A DNA stretch of 64,000 nucleotides, from contig OU696587.1 of NCBI GenBank assembly GCA_916048095.2, positions 3,248,579 through 3,312,578 of the forward strand, read 5' to 3'. The notes under the pieces were generated by a model. It saw only the letters and a program-made list of their open reading frames with translations, did not search any database and was not told the origin of the DNA. This document shows positions 1 through 9,191 of this stretch, one piece after another. Position 1 is the stretch's first letter. Each line of letters begins with the position of its first letter. Source of the DNA: Sacculina carcini (Eukaryota; Arthropoda; Thecostraca; Sacculinidae). The translations under genes were made by a program, and so were the position numbers.

Positions 1-168
1 TTTAAATTATTTCAATTTATTTCGATTTTTTTATCGCCGACAAAATGATATGAAATATACCTAATTAACATTAATTATTGCAATATTACTTTTTGAAAGT
101 TATATTTATCAAAGCTAATCAACGCACTGTTCTAGTGTTATTTTTGACAAATGCATTTTCGTTGTTAC
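1..168. other. AT-rich unassigned flank
   Basis: AT-rich sequence with no gene, RNA or repeat that I can recognise. It lies outside the segmental duplication, because the matching position left of copy B (before 44386) is LINE sequence instead. Confidence 0.5.
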
Positions 169-240
169 GTTAGGTTAGGTTGGTTAGGTTAGGCTGATTT
201 GTTTAGGTTGGGTTGGTTAGGTTAGGTTAGGTTAGGTTAG
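169..240 (+). repeat. TTAGG-type imperfect repeat at left edge of duplication copy A
   Basis: Degenerate run of TTAGG and GGTTGG units, with four or five perfect TTAGG units from about 217. The same run in shorter form (44386-44400) opens copy B. TTAGG is the canonical telomere repeat of most arthropods. Here it is a short interstitial tract, not a chromosome end. Confidence 0.7.
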
Positions 241-820
241 TTACACTTTCCGCCGTTAGAGAGCGTCAGTATCGCATTGAACGGAACGCGCCTGTTAGCT
301 CCGCCTCCATTTTGCTACGCGCACTTTGGAGCGATGCGCAAATAGGGTAGTGCCCACACAAGGGTCCTTGTCACGCTTCAATGAAATATACACATTGTTA
401 TATGTCGTTAGCGGTCGCCCACCGAGATCTTGTCGACGATTTTGTTGTGCGATTCAACTTTTACGTGATGCACGCATATTGTAAATCGACTGTCATTTCA
501 TGTGCAAAATAACACCTGTTTATGGTTACCAATCGAGACGAAAACCAACGTACGTGTTGCGTCTAGTATGAAAGGCTTCGTCGGTCAGCAACAGCCCAAT
601 CTGTCAGCGGCCGTCGGAGTGGTGACAGCTGCTGACACGCTACTAGTCAACTGTTGCCTCCTAGTATGTTCGTCGGTGTGTGCACATGCACGGGCACGTG
701 CATCAGTCCTCTCGACAAGTCACCAGTAATGAAATATACGCCTACAAACAGGCTAACGATACATCCAGCTGGTCATCGTAGAGAGTGAGCAAGTTCGTTC
801 TATTTGGATTCAACGTTGTG
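241..820 (+). other. Candidate 5'UTR exon/promoter region of receptor copy A
   Basis: Strongly conserved with 44404-44989 in copy B. It ends at a good splice donor (TG|GTAAGT, GT at 821-822). I see no convincing TATA box. A short open frame here (502-729) is not conserved as protein: the two copies differ by 5 net bases inside it, so their upstream frames disagree. I read it as untranslated. The transcription start is unknown. Confidence 0.45.
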
Positions 821-1034
821 GTAAGTTGCAAATGTTGACGTGAAGCTTGCTGGCTCGATAATGATGCTGCCATGTCTGTTCGATTGTTGTTGCAATTTCG
901 TTAACTAACCGTCGCTAAAATGTCGCTAGCACAATGAAAGAAGGGATTTTCTGAATGTGCAATAACAAATTCGCACTCAATCAATTAATCCACATTTACA
1001 GAAGTGCGCAGGATTTTCACAACTAGATTCATCA

Positions 1035-1383
1035 TGTGATATATTGATGAGACTGATGGAGCAAGTATGACAAGACACTACAACACTGTTCAAAATTATC
1101 ACTACACACGAACCACGCGCCAACACACAACTCACCAGCACCAGCCGCTTACCCAACACAACTCCAAAACGCACCACCAATTTCACATTGAAACACAACT
1201 CGCCATGAACACAACAGCACACACGCATACAGACATCGCCAATCGCTCACACACACACACATACATACACACACACACACATACAAACATACATGCATGC
1301 CTACGTAGCAAGCACGCACACTCGCACGAGCAATCGCACGCACAGATACAAGTAAGCACACATACATGCATACATATATAACA
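1035..1383 (-). repeat. 3' LTR of E1
   Basis: 349 bp, matching 5404-5792. It contains a short CA-rich block around 1240-1290 that is expanded to a long pure CA run in the partner LTR. Confidence 0.92.
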
Positions 1384-1464
1384 CCGCCCCTAGTTAGTCT
1401 CACTAACTATTACAACAAGTAGTCACATAACGAATTGAACACAAAAATTACACAGTCTTCAAAC

Positions 1465-2454
1465 CTACTCTCTGAAACGCACAGGAACAGCAATCTTTGA
1501 ACTGTCACGCAATCTGTGCTGCCAACCAGTATCATTCTGAACAGCGTCGCTATCACCCGACACTTCACTTCTTTCCGCTGTCTCAGCTCTCTCCAGGTTG
1601 TCGATCTCCGCCTCGGACGAATCTTCATCATCACTGTCGTCGTGTTTAACCGCCTTCCTGACGTGGCTGATATGTCGTGACACTCCGTCGCCGATATCCA
1701 CCGCCCAGCTGTTTGGCTCAGATGATGATACTTGATGGGGTCCTGACCAACGACTAGTGCACGCAGGCTTAGCTGGCTTCAGATATACTGAATCACCCAC
1801 ACAGTAAGGATTTATGTTCTCCTCCGGCATCGCTCCACTCCATTCCTGTTTCATGTTGGACTTCGCAGTTCTCCTCTGATTTTTCACACCAGGCAATTTT
1901 GGCACACATCCAAAGACGCTGACGAACGGCTTCTCACCAGTCACCGAACTAGTGGTGGCAGAGTACCAAAAGGTCATTTCTGCTACAGGGCGTCCAGACC
2001 CTTCAACCATTCTCTTAATTGTTCGATGTATGCGCTCGACAATGCCATTTCCTTGGTGGCGATACGCGCAACACTGGCGAAGCTCGACTCCCCATAAGCG
2101 AAACAATTCACTCACAGTACGATTCATTAAAGTAGGACTATTGTCGGATAATAGAATATGTGGTGGACCAAACTCCGAGAAAATGTTTTCGAGAGCAGCA
2201 GCAACAGAGCTAGATGATTCGCTGAACAAATTCTTCCAAATTGTGAATCGGGACGCATTATCTATCACAGACAAGTACGGTTGAGTTTTGACATATGTTA
2301 TGTCCATCGAAAAACTCCGCCATACTTGCCCAGATGACAACCGACCTTTTGGAGCACGTTCTCGTAGAGCAGGATCGATTCTACTGCAGGCTTCACAGCT
2401 ACTCAAAATGCGGTCCACAGTGGACTTCGGAACTGATTCTCCTTCTTCCCGCAA
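1465..2454 (-). pseudogene. E1 integrase region
   Basis: A 329-codon frame with the three integrase acidic residues in recognisable context: MDITYV (first D), LLSDNSPT (second D) and GNGIVERIHRTIK (E). The Cys pair CEAC near the N terminus is the end of the HHCC zinc finger. The histidine half lies upstream but is separated by an in-frame stop near 2480. The tail is rich in Asp, Glu and Ser and ends near the 3' LTR. The enzyme would insert element cDNA; this copy is broken by the upstream stop. Confidence 0.85.
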
Positions 2455-2628
2455 TATCTCACACGTTCTTTCAACTCACATGTGTCCAGTGACGTTGTGC
2501 AGTTCCACCACCCTATCGGCTACACCAGCAGCAATCCCAACAGCACGTATCTCTTTCAGGATGTCCTCTGGTATTCTTGACATTTTATCCGCTATTTTAT
2601 CTCGAGAAGAAACCAATTTGACAGTCAC

Positions 2629-3606
2629 TTACAGTTGATACATCTCAATCAATTCTCTCAAAACGTCAAGCCTACGCCGAACAAGCATTTCTGACATGCC
2701 ATGAGTGCGCAGACGATGTGTCCGCTGTACCACATTATTCAACCAGCCTCTCACGGTCGTCGAATCAGTAACTATCTCAATACGTGACAACTTCCATTTA
2801 ATGGTCAAGTTCACTCCTTTGATTGCAGCATCGAGATCAGCCACATTGACATGTGATGTCTTACCCTTTTTCCTCAACCACGAGCCATCCTCGATTATTG
2901 CGTTGTCGATCGTCAGAACTACACCCAGCGCTGTATCACTTGCATCCGTCCATAAAGTACCAGAGTAACCATTCACACTCCCAACTCCTGATACTGGGTC
3001 ATGTTTCTTCAATTTTTTGTCTATTTGCTTCACCACCAGCGTAAATTGTTGAGGAACAATATCGTCCCAATCTACATTGAACTGATCATTGCAGGATTCT
3101 CGCCGCAACCAGCCACAAATCACCCTCAGCCATCCAGCGCATGGGAAGTGTCCTAACCACTGTCCGCACAACGAATAGAGAGCTCGTTTAGTAAGACTGT
3201 CGGGTAATTCTGGTAGACTGGTGTCTCTAGTCCATTTGAAGCATTCGGCTTCTTTTTTCACGCGCAAACCTAGTACTCTCGCTCCGTCCAGTTTTTCAGG
3301 TTCTTTCGTCACTAATCCATATTTGCCGTTATGCTGACGAACTTCAGAAGCTTCTACAAGATCTGTTTTCACAATAATGTCATCAATATAGCAATCCACA
3401 GCACCATGCAATTTTTCACTGTTCGAGATCGAATATTTCAATATGTGGGTCATCACCTTCGGACCAATACCTAGCCCGAAGCCGAGACGAGTCATGACGA
3501 AATATCTGTCGTGAAATTTCACAGCTTGGTATCGCCACAGTGATGGATCAATATGAGCTCGCAAATACGCCTTTTTAAGATCTAGCAAATTGACATTTTC
3601 ACCCAA
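2629..3606 (-). pseudogene. E1 reverse transcriptase/RNase H region
   Basis: A 325-codon frame. RT features are LLDLKKAYLR (first catalytic Asp region), LGFGLGIGPKVM, and YIDDII, the RT active-site box with Ile in the X position. An RNase H-like segment follows (TLWTDASDTALG, later IVTDSTTVRGW). The N-terminal RT part lies upstream, at about 3610-3760, in frames broken by stops. Family placement is uncertain: the order (integrase last) and the 5-bp target site fit Ty3, but this RT flavour is divergent and a BEL-like lineage is not fully excluded. Confidence 0.8.
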
Positions 3607-3753
3607 TCGTCTCCATTATCTAAGCTTTTCGTCACAAACAACGCTGTCTAAACCTGGTGCACTTTTGATGTGCACGTTCAGCTCGCGGTAGTCTAGTACT
3701 GGTCGTACCTTGTTTTTCTTCTCCTGACATACCGCCATCAGAGGTATCACACT

Positions 3754-4167
3754 TTATATTTCTCCATGTTTCACTGGATCGTGCTCTTGAAGTATGCCGT
3801 CAGTTATCCACGAGCACACTTCCCACTCAAACTCTTCACGCTGTGCTTCTTTCACCCTGTAATTATTATTTACACTCAAAAACTCCGGGGCACTGTCCTT
3901 CCACTTCCATTTAACAGTCAACCTGCCATCACGGAAATTAGCGACAAAGCCTTGCTCAGCAATATCATCACCGACTTCAGCTGCAGCAAACGCCATTTTT
4001 CCAGAGTTATCAAAGCCGACTGAATCATCTGCTGAAGCCGTCACACCACCAACAGCAGTTATCAAGTCCATTCCCATCACCATATCAACGTCGTTAGGAA
4101 GCTGACTGTTTTCACAGACCCAAGTACTCACATTCTTCACCATTCGACCAGTGTTTACCTTCACCAC
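3754..4167 (-). pseudogene. E1 protease tail and RT linker
   Basis: A 137-codon fragment directly downstream (minus strand) of the SINE. It contains GMDLI, typical of the C-terminal part of retropepsin-like proteases, and then a linker to the RT that ends at a stop (ILQEHDPVKHGEI-stop). It is the continuation of the protease frame at 4526-4828 that the SINE separated. Confidence 0.7.
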
Positions 4168-4186
4168 TCTCCAGTTAGCACAACCT

Positions 4187-4527
4187 ACTGTGGACTCCGT
4201 GGTGCAGTTGTTAGCACACCCGCCTCACAAGCGGGAGGTCCGTGGTTCGAAACCCGGCGGAGCAGAATTTCATTGGGCGAATTCTACAATCCCACAGCCC
4301 CTGTCAACCCAGCAGTAAATGGTACCAGATATCAGTCATGAGTTGTGCCATGCATTCTGGGGAGTTGGCCCTCTCTGATACGTCTTACGTCCTTGTGGCG
4401 CCACAGCGTGGAGAGGGTCGTTTCTGCGGTGGCAGCGAGCTGCACGGGGCACGCCTGTGTGTTCATAAGCTTCGGCTTTTTCCCGTGTAGCAGCTGCCAC
4501 TTAGGCATTTAACCATTTAACCTTTTT
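4187..4527 (+). mobile_element. tRNA-Val(CAC)-derived SINE inside E1 protease
   Basis: 341 bp flanked by the 5-bp duplication AACCT (4182-4186 and 4528-4532). The first about 75 bases resemble tRNA-Val: an A-box-like TGGTGCAGTTGTTAGCA, a CAC anticodon at 4226-4228 with stem CCCGC/GCGGG, and a B-box GGTTCGAAACC. Acceptor bases CTCCG (start) and CGGAG (end) can pair. A tRNA-unrelated body follows and the 3' tail repeats a TTTAACC-like unit. Internal pol III boxes would drive transcription. Removing it rejoins the interrupted E1 frame, so E1 predates it. Confidence 0.85.
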
Positions 4528-4828
4528 AACCTCGGAGTGTGAGGGTCGACCCATCCATTATTTTCAATTGCAATCTGTCTTGTAGCAAAATCTGTTGCTT
4601 TTTTTCTAATTTCATTTTAACTACGGAATGACTACTACCGGTATCGACGAGAGCATTCACAATTGTACCGTCCATCCAAACAATGGTTACTGATTGCGGG
4701 GAAGAGCGGACGGCACTGTAGAAGTAGCCATTCCCCGCTCCTCGTTTCCCGGACACCAACGAGCAATGTGGCCGGGTTGACCACAAGCATAACACACTAA
4801 ACCATCGGTTGTACTTTTCGATCTGCAT
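4526..4828 (-). pseudogene. E1 aspartic protease N-terminal part
   Basis: A 100-codon frame overlapping the end of gag in a different phase, consistent with gag-to-pol frameshifting. It carries the retropepsin-like active site ALVDTGSSHSVV and ends a few codons into the SINE at 4187-4527, which truncates the domain. Confidence 0.8.
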
Positions 4829-5499
4829 TGCCGAGCAATATGGCCTGACTTACCACAATTAAAACATTTGATTGTAGCAGCAAAGCCGCGGCCATACGGT
4901 TTGGAAACCAGTCCTGCCTGCACCTGCTTGGCACAGTTTAACACATCTACCAAACTCAGTTCCGCCCCATGTAGTGCTCTGACTGGATCCTGAATCTCTT
5001 CCGGAAGCCCTTGAAGAAATTGACAGGTCACCCATGCTTCGTTGTCACTGTCAGTGACGCCACAGGCCAGCGACTGAAGGTCAGCTACAAAATCATCCAA
5101 TGTTTCGTCACTTTGCAGTCGTCGATTGACGAATTTTGAGTACGCTGCGCACGGAGGGAGCCCAAGCACCTGGCTCAATGAGGCAATAATACATCCAGCT
5201 TTTTGCTTGTCAGTTTCTGGCAGCTGCTGAAAAATTCTGAATGCTTTACCTTTCAAAAAGAGTGGCATTATTGTCGAAATATCACCCACACCTTTAAATT
5301 TAGCTGCCATTTTCAGCTTATCCAGCCATACGTTCAACTCACCGGAGCCGTCATATTTTGAAACCAAGTCAGTCAATTTCAAAGCTTCCAAGCCGAAATA
5401 GCTTGTGATATATTGATGAGACTGATGGAGCAAGTATGACAAGACACTACAACACTGTTCAAAATAATCACTACACACGAACCACGCGCCAACACACAA
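4687..5499 (-). CDS. E1 gag (nucleocapsid-type, two CCHC zinc knuckles)
   Basis: A 270-codon frame. The N-terminal about 32 codons lie inside the 5' LTR, and the frame crosses the LTR boundary and the proposed primer-binding site without interruption. The centre is an all-helical capsid-like region (LDKLKMAAKFKGVG, IFQQLPETDKQK). The C terminus holds two CCHC knuckles, CFNCGKSGHIARQC and CYACGQPGHIARWC, which bind RNA in retroelement Gags. The natural start is uncertain; a start inside the LTR is unusual. The frame itself is intact, but the rest of the element is not. Confidence 0.85.
   Translation of the reverse strand: MCVGAWFVCSDYFEQCCSVLSYLLHQSHQYITSYFGLEALKLTDLVSKYDGSGELNVWLDKLKMAAKFKGVGDISTIMPLFLKGKAFRIFQQLPETDKQKAGCIIASLSQVLGLPPCAAYSKFVNRRLQSDETLDDFVADLQSLACGVTDSDNEAWVTCQFLQGLPEEIQDPVRALHGAELSLVDVLNCAKQVQAGLVSKPYGRGFAATIKCFNCGKSGHIARQCRSKSTTDGLVCYACGQPGHIARWCPGNEERGMATSTVPSALPRNQ
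5392..5403 (-). promoter_or_regulatory. E1 proposed primer-binding site
   Basis: Immediately inside the 5' LTR on the minus strand is AGCTATTTCGGC. The same 12 bases follow the 5' LTR of the unrelated element at 7925-9474 (8375-8386), after which the two sequences diverge. Its complement GCCGAAATAGCT equals the first 12 bases of a typical metazoan tRNA-Phe (known tRNA sequence), not a tRNA 3' end. Use as a primer site is inferred. Confidence 0.5.
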
Positions 5500-5614
5500 C
5501 TCACCAGCACCAACCGCTTACCCAACACAACTCCAAAACGCACCACCAATTTCACACTGAAACACAACTCGCCATGAACACAACAGCACACACGCATACA
5601 GACATCGCCAATCA

Positions 5615-5675
<61 letters not shown>

Positions 5676-5792
5676 TCATACACACACACATACAAATATA
5701 CATGCATGCCTACGTAGCAAGCACGCACACTCGCACGAGCACTCGCACGCACAGATACAAGTAAGCACACATACATGCATACATATATAACA
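5404..5792 (-). repeat. 5' LTR of E1
   Basis: 389 bp with TG...CA ends (minus strand), containing a pure CA tract at about 5617-5673. It ends exactly at the target duplication CATCA (5793-5797). Confidence 0.92.
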
Positions 5793-6123
5793 CATCATTT
5801 TTGACATGTGGGACTATGTCGAAATTTTCCCGAAGATCGCATGATCGAACGAATTCACCGCCCCGCCAAGTCGATTTAATTGGACATGAATACAATGGAC
5901 GGGGATATCAATGGCGATTTCGAAGGGTCGGGTAGAATAATGTAAATATACAATATGTAAAACACCTAAAGGACACCGCATACAATTCGCCCTGCTATCT
6001 CAAAAAAACGATCCATATATGAAATTGGTATCTGGGCTTGACTGCACTTGCTGTACATGGTTTTATCTTTGATTTCACCCATTGATGTCAATTTATACAC
6101 TGCAGACGCGAGCGTGAGGCACG

Positions 6124-7233
6124 ATGAACTCGACCAACTTGTCAGGTGTCGACAACTCATCGACGTTGTACTGCGGCGCGAACGTGGCTGCATTTGCCGC
6201 CTCCTACGGCGAGGTGCACGGTTACTTGTCGCTGGTCGTGTGTGGCTTCGGTCTGATAACCAATGTGCTCAACATGCTCGTGCTCACGCGCAGTCACATG
6301 GTCAACCCAATCAACAGGATCCTCACAGGCCTGGCCGTCGCCGATATAGTCGTCATGTTGCTGTACGTTCCGTTCGCGCTGCACATCTACCTGCACGCAT
6401 TTGGCGAGGAGTTGTACACGCACAAATGGGCCGTATTCATGTTGATCTACAGTCACGGCACGCAGGTGTTCCACACAGTGTCCATCTGGCTGACAGTGGT
6501 ACTGGCCGTGTGCCGCTACATCGCCATCGGACATCCGTCGCTCAACCGACGCTGGTGTTCAATGCAGAACGTCAAACTGGCTATTCTACTGTCCTACGTC
6601 GTTTGTCCGCTGCTCAGCATTCCAACATTTCTCGCGTTCTTCATCCAACACGAGACGCCGACCAACTCCATTAGTCAGAGATACTTTATTGGCTTCAGTC
6701 AGCTCAGCAAGGTCAATAACTTTCTACTGAAAAAGGTCAACTTTTGGGTACACAGTGTCTGTTTCAAATTGATGCCATGTTTTATTTTAACAGTTTTTAG
6801 CTGCTGCTTGGAGCACGAGATGGTGAAAGCTCAACAAAGACGTGCTCGCCTACGGCAAAATCCGGGTGGCAGCCGAGAACGGAGAAGAGGATGTGACAAC
6901 CGCCAGTCTCAACGCACCACATCCATGTTGCTGGCTGTTCTGCTATTGTTCCTCATCACTGAGTTACCGCAGGGAATTTTGTCGCTGCTGTCGGGCATCA
7001 TTGGTACCGAGTTCATGGAGCAGTGCTATAAGAACCTCGGTGACTTGATGGATATTTTGGCTCTCACCAATTCGGCAATGAATTTCATATTCTACTACTC
7101 AATGTCGACCCAGTTTCAGCAAACGTTCTGTCAGATAATATTTCGGCGCCAGTCTGGTTGTACACGAACGTCGGAACCTTCAAATAAGATCAACCACGCC
7201 TCAGAGATGATGGTGGTGACTCCTCGTTTGTAA
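6124..7233 (+). CDS. Myosuppressin/FMRFamide-receptor-like GPCR, copy A
   Basis: A 369-residue class A GPCR in one coding exon, predicted to sit in the plasma membrane and signal through G proteins on binding an amidated neuropeptide. The N terminus has potential N-glycosylation sites (NST, NLS, NSS within residues 2-13). Approximate helices: TM1 34-55, TM2 66-88, TM3 103-128, TM4 150-173, TM5 207-229, TM6 267-291, TM7 305-326. Diagnostic motifs are LAVAD in TM2, HTVSIWLTVVLA followed by CRY in place of DRY, TELPQGIL in TM6, and NSAMNFIFYYSMS replacing NPxxY. The last two typify the protostome myosuppressin (DMSR) group. I see no Cys at the usual TM3 disulfide position. The start has a close upstream acceptor and matches copy B. 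Confidence 0.88.
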   Translation: MNSTNLSGVDNSSTLYCGANVAAFAASYGEVHGYLSLVVCGFGLITNVLNMLVLTRSHMVNPINRILTGLAVADIVVMLLYVPFALHIYLHAFGEELYTHKWAVFMLIYSHGTQVFHTVSIWLTVVLAVCRYIAIGHPSLNRRWCSMQNVKLAILLSYVVCPLLSIPTFLAFFIQHETPTNSISQRYFIGFSQLSKVNNFLLKKVNFWVHSVCFKLMPCFILTVFSCCLEHEMVKAQQRRARLRQNPGGSRERRRGCDNRQSQRTTSMLLAVLLLFLITELPQGILSLLSGIIGTEFMEQCYKNLGDLMDILALTNSAMNFIFYYSMSTQFQQTFCQIIFRRQSGCTRTSEPSNKINHASEMMVVTPRL

Positions 7234-7919
7234 TGGACCGAAATTAGTGTCGTCTAGGTCGAAAGAATATTCGTGCAGTAAAATACACTAATCGGAATCC
7301 CAGTAATCAAACCAGTCAACCTACAGGGTATTTTAACACTTCAGCACTTTATACTAACACTTTCAGCGTTATTGCAGGTTTAATATGTGAGTGAAACGTC
7401 ATTATGGTATATCTCTTGGCGTATGTATCTTGTATATCTTGTGGCGTATACATGTTTTCTTATCGCACACATGTCTCTATTTATGTTAATTTCGCTGTAT
7501 ATTAATATTCATCGTATAATTTCACTGCAGTGAATTGTGCATGTATGTTGACTTGTTCCATTGTTATATTGCATATTATTGTACCATTTAACACGACTTG
7601 CGATTATTTTTATGTATTTTTCACCATGTACACGACCGAACGTATGAGTGCGTGCAAGTATGCGTGTTATTTTCTCACGTGTTTTCATCGTGTCATGTGT
7701 TTGTCGTTCATGAATAGTTTTCGCCTGTGTCTACACCGCCTGTTTGTGCCACCACTGTGTCTGGGTCGCCTGTGTGTCTGTCTGTGTACCTGCACCTGTC
7801 TGGGTTACATGTCCGGGACGCCTGTTTGTGCCGCCCATTCCCCACACAAACCGGCGGAGGCACCATTGTGTATTATTAGTAATCATGTCGATCACAGTCG
7901 TGATATTCGTTTTTCGCGA
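7234..7919 (+). other. 3' flank/probable 3'UTR of receptor copy A
   Basis: No gene recognised. It aligns with the flank of copy B (46631-47286) with small indels. Open frames here contain low-complexity Cys/His runs and are not conserved. I could not assign a polyadenylation signal. Confidence 0.5.
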
Positions 7920-7924
7920 TGGTC

Positions 7925-7982
7925 TGTAGTGAGATTGTGTGCAGCGAGAGAGAGAGTTTGTGAGCGCGTTGGAGTGTGTGTG

Positions 7983-8073
<91 letters not shown>

Positions 8074-8374
8074 TTCGCGTGAGTTCGCGTATGCGTTGTG
8101 TGGTGATGCGTTTGTATATATGCGCTTGGTGAAGTGTACATGCCCAGCGGCGGCAAGCGATTGACCGGCTCGCCGCTGATTGGTTGTGGCGGTGGGCGTG
8201 AGGACTGTGCGTGTGTGTGTGTGTGTGTGTCCGTGTGTGCTCCCGTGTGTCGCGGTGTGAGCTAGAAGTCTTGTCCGTGGTGCGGTTGTGGCGTGACGTC
8301 TTGTAGGCGCGCGTGGGGCAGTCATGCCCACGCGCGCCTGTCTGTAATATATTTTAGTGTTTTTGTTTTCCACA
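7925..8374 (+). repeat. 5' LTR of the short LTR element
   Basis: 450 bp, with a long TG microsatellite (7989-8070) and a GC-rich inverted repeat near 8308-8339 that could fold into a strong hairpin (GGCGCGCGTGGGGCA and its near-complement around a 4-base loop). Confidence 0.9.
7989..8070 (+). repeat. (TG)n microsatellite
   Basis: About 40 uninterrupted TG dinucleotides inside the LTR. The partner LTR has a shorter, interrupted version (9117-9188). Confidence 0.98.
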
Positions 8375-8386
8375 AGCTATTTCGGC
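8375..8386 (+). promoter_or_regulatory. Proposed primer-binding site of the short LTR element
   Basis: AGCTATTTCGGC directly after the 5' LTR, identical to the 12 bases after the 5' LTR of E1 although the LTRs differ. It is complementary to bases 1-12 of typical tRNA-Phe. Confidence 0.5.
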
Positions 8387-9054
8387 CTTTTTGTTGTGAG
8401 AGTATTGTTTGTCTGCGACCCGGCTTCAGCAGCGGAGACAGTGCCTTTCAGTATTAGCAGCGGTCTGGAACACATGGTGGAAGTGCTCGGCGGCGTGTCA
8501 GGTTGGTGTGCAGGGGGACGGCAGGAGAGCATGGTGCCGGCAGGAGGCAGCGGGGCAGCTGCGGCCGAGGGATGCTCGTCGTCCCCCTGCACTGGTATTG
8601 TACTTGTCGCCGGGCAGCTAGAAGATCGCCGGTGTAAGCTGCTAGTGCTGGATGGCAGGCGAAAGAAAGGAGCTTCTGAAGCCGGAGGAGAAAACGAAGG
8701 ATTTGAGACGACGGAGTGGCCTGCGTGAGCGGTGGCGTCACGGTTGTCGCGGCAGGGTGCTGAAGAGCACCAGTGTCGACGGGAGCATGCTGGGGTCGTG
8801 GTGTTGTGCCCTGTCGCGGCAGCCGGCGATGAAGAGCACGGCAGTCTGCGGTGGAGCACTGAATAGCACGGGCGGAGGCGGGAGCGTGGTGGACGCTGTG
8901 GCCTGACGTGATGTGCTTCGCCGCAGCCAAGGTGTGTGCGTCTGGTGGAGGCCGTCGTCTAGTTAGGTTTTTATATTCGTTCATTTTTGCTTGGTTTGCG
9001 TTTAAATAATTGTACGTTCTTTAGTTGATTTATTTCTGTAAAAACAGGTGGAGG
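8387..9054 (+). other. Internal region of the short LTR element
   Basis: GC-rich, with overlapping long open frames on both strands (for example 8377-8859 and 8454-8984 on minus). These arise from base composition: none has a recognisable domain and each contradicts the others. I make no coding call. Confidence 0.6.
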
Positions 9055-9146
9055 TGTAGTGTGATTATGTGCAACGAGAGAGAGAGTGTGAGCGCGTTGG
9101 AGTGTGTGTGGTTTAGTGTGTGTATGTGTGTGTGTGTATGTGTGTA

Positions 9147-9191
<45 letters not shown>

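Larger units (their letters stand above)
1035..5792 (-). mobile_element. LTR retrotransposon E1 (Ty3-like), in the 5'UTR intron of copy A
   Basis: Bounded by a 5-bp target duplication CATCA (1030-1034 and 5793-5797); copy B has the single-copy site at about 45198-45206. The coding strand is minus. The 5' LTR is 5404-5792 (389 bp) and the 3' LTR 1035-1383 (349 bp), both with TG...CA ends. The length difference lies mostly in a CA tract. Internal order on the minus strand is gag with two zinc knuckles, protease, RT/RNase H, integrase. A polypurine stretch (AGGGGCGG on minus) abuts the 3' LTR. Several stop codons and a SINE insertion make this copy non-functional. Confidence 0.93.
821..6105 (+). 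other. Candidate 5'UTR intron of receptor copy A, enlarged by an LTR element
   Basis: The donor GTAAGT at 821 and an acceptor ending CACTGCAG at 6105 lie 18 bases upstream of the receptor ATG. Copy B has the same two sites 519 bp apart (44990-45508). In copy A the interval is 5285 bp because of the retroelement at 1035-5792. Splicing is inferred from conserved sites only; no transcript evidence is available here. Confidence 0.5.

Noticed and set aside
169..240. True telomere
   Set aside because: Only a few TTAGG units inside unique and duplicated sequence; interstitial.
502..729. 75-codon frame upstream of receptor copy A, similar to one at 44659-44898
   Set aside because: The two copies differ by 1-base and 4-base indels inside the frame, so only the downstream part stays in register. 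Best read as 5'UTR sequence kept by recent duplication.
1067..1403. His/Thr-rich and Cys/Val-rich frames in the E1 LTR
   Set aside because: Translations of CA/TG repeats; the same applies to frames at 5436-5717, 7731-8373, 8971-9432, 52039-52236 and 59338-59691.
4192..4265. A free-standing tRNA-Val gene
   Set aside because: The anticodon arm and B-box are good, but the T stem is imperfect and a SINE body, repeated tail and AACCT target duplication surround it. It is the head of a SINE.
8377..8984. Long minus-strand frames in the short LTR element
   Set aside because: Overlapping frames on both strands in GC-rich DNA, with no domain or codon signal.
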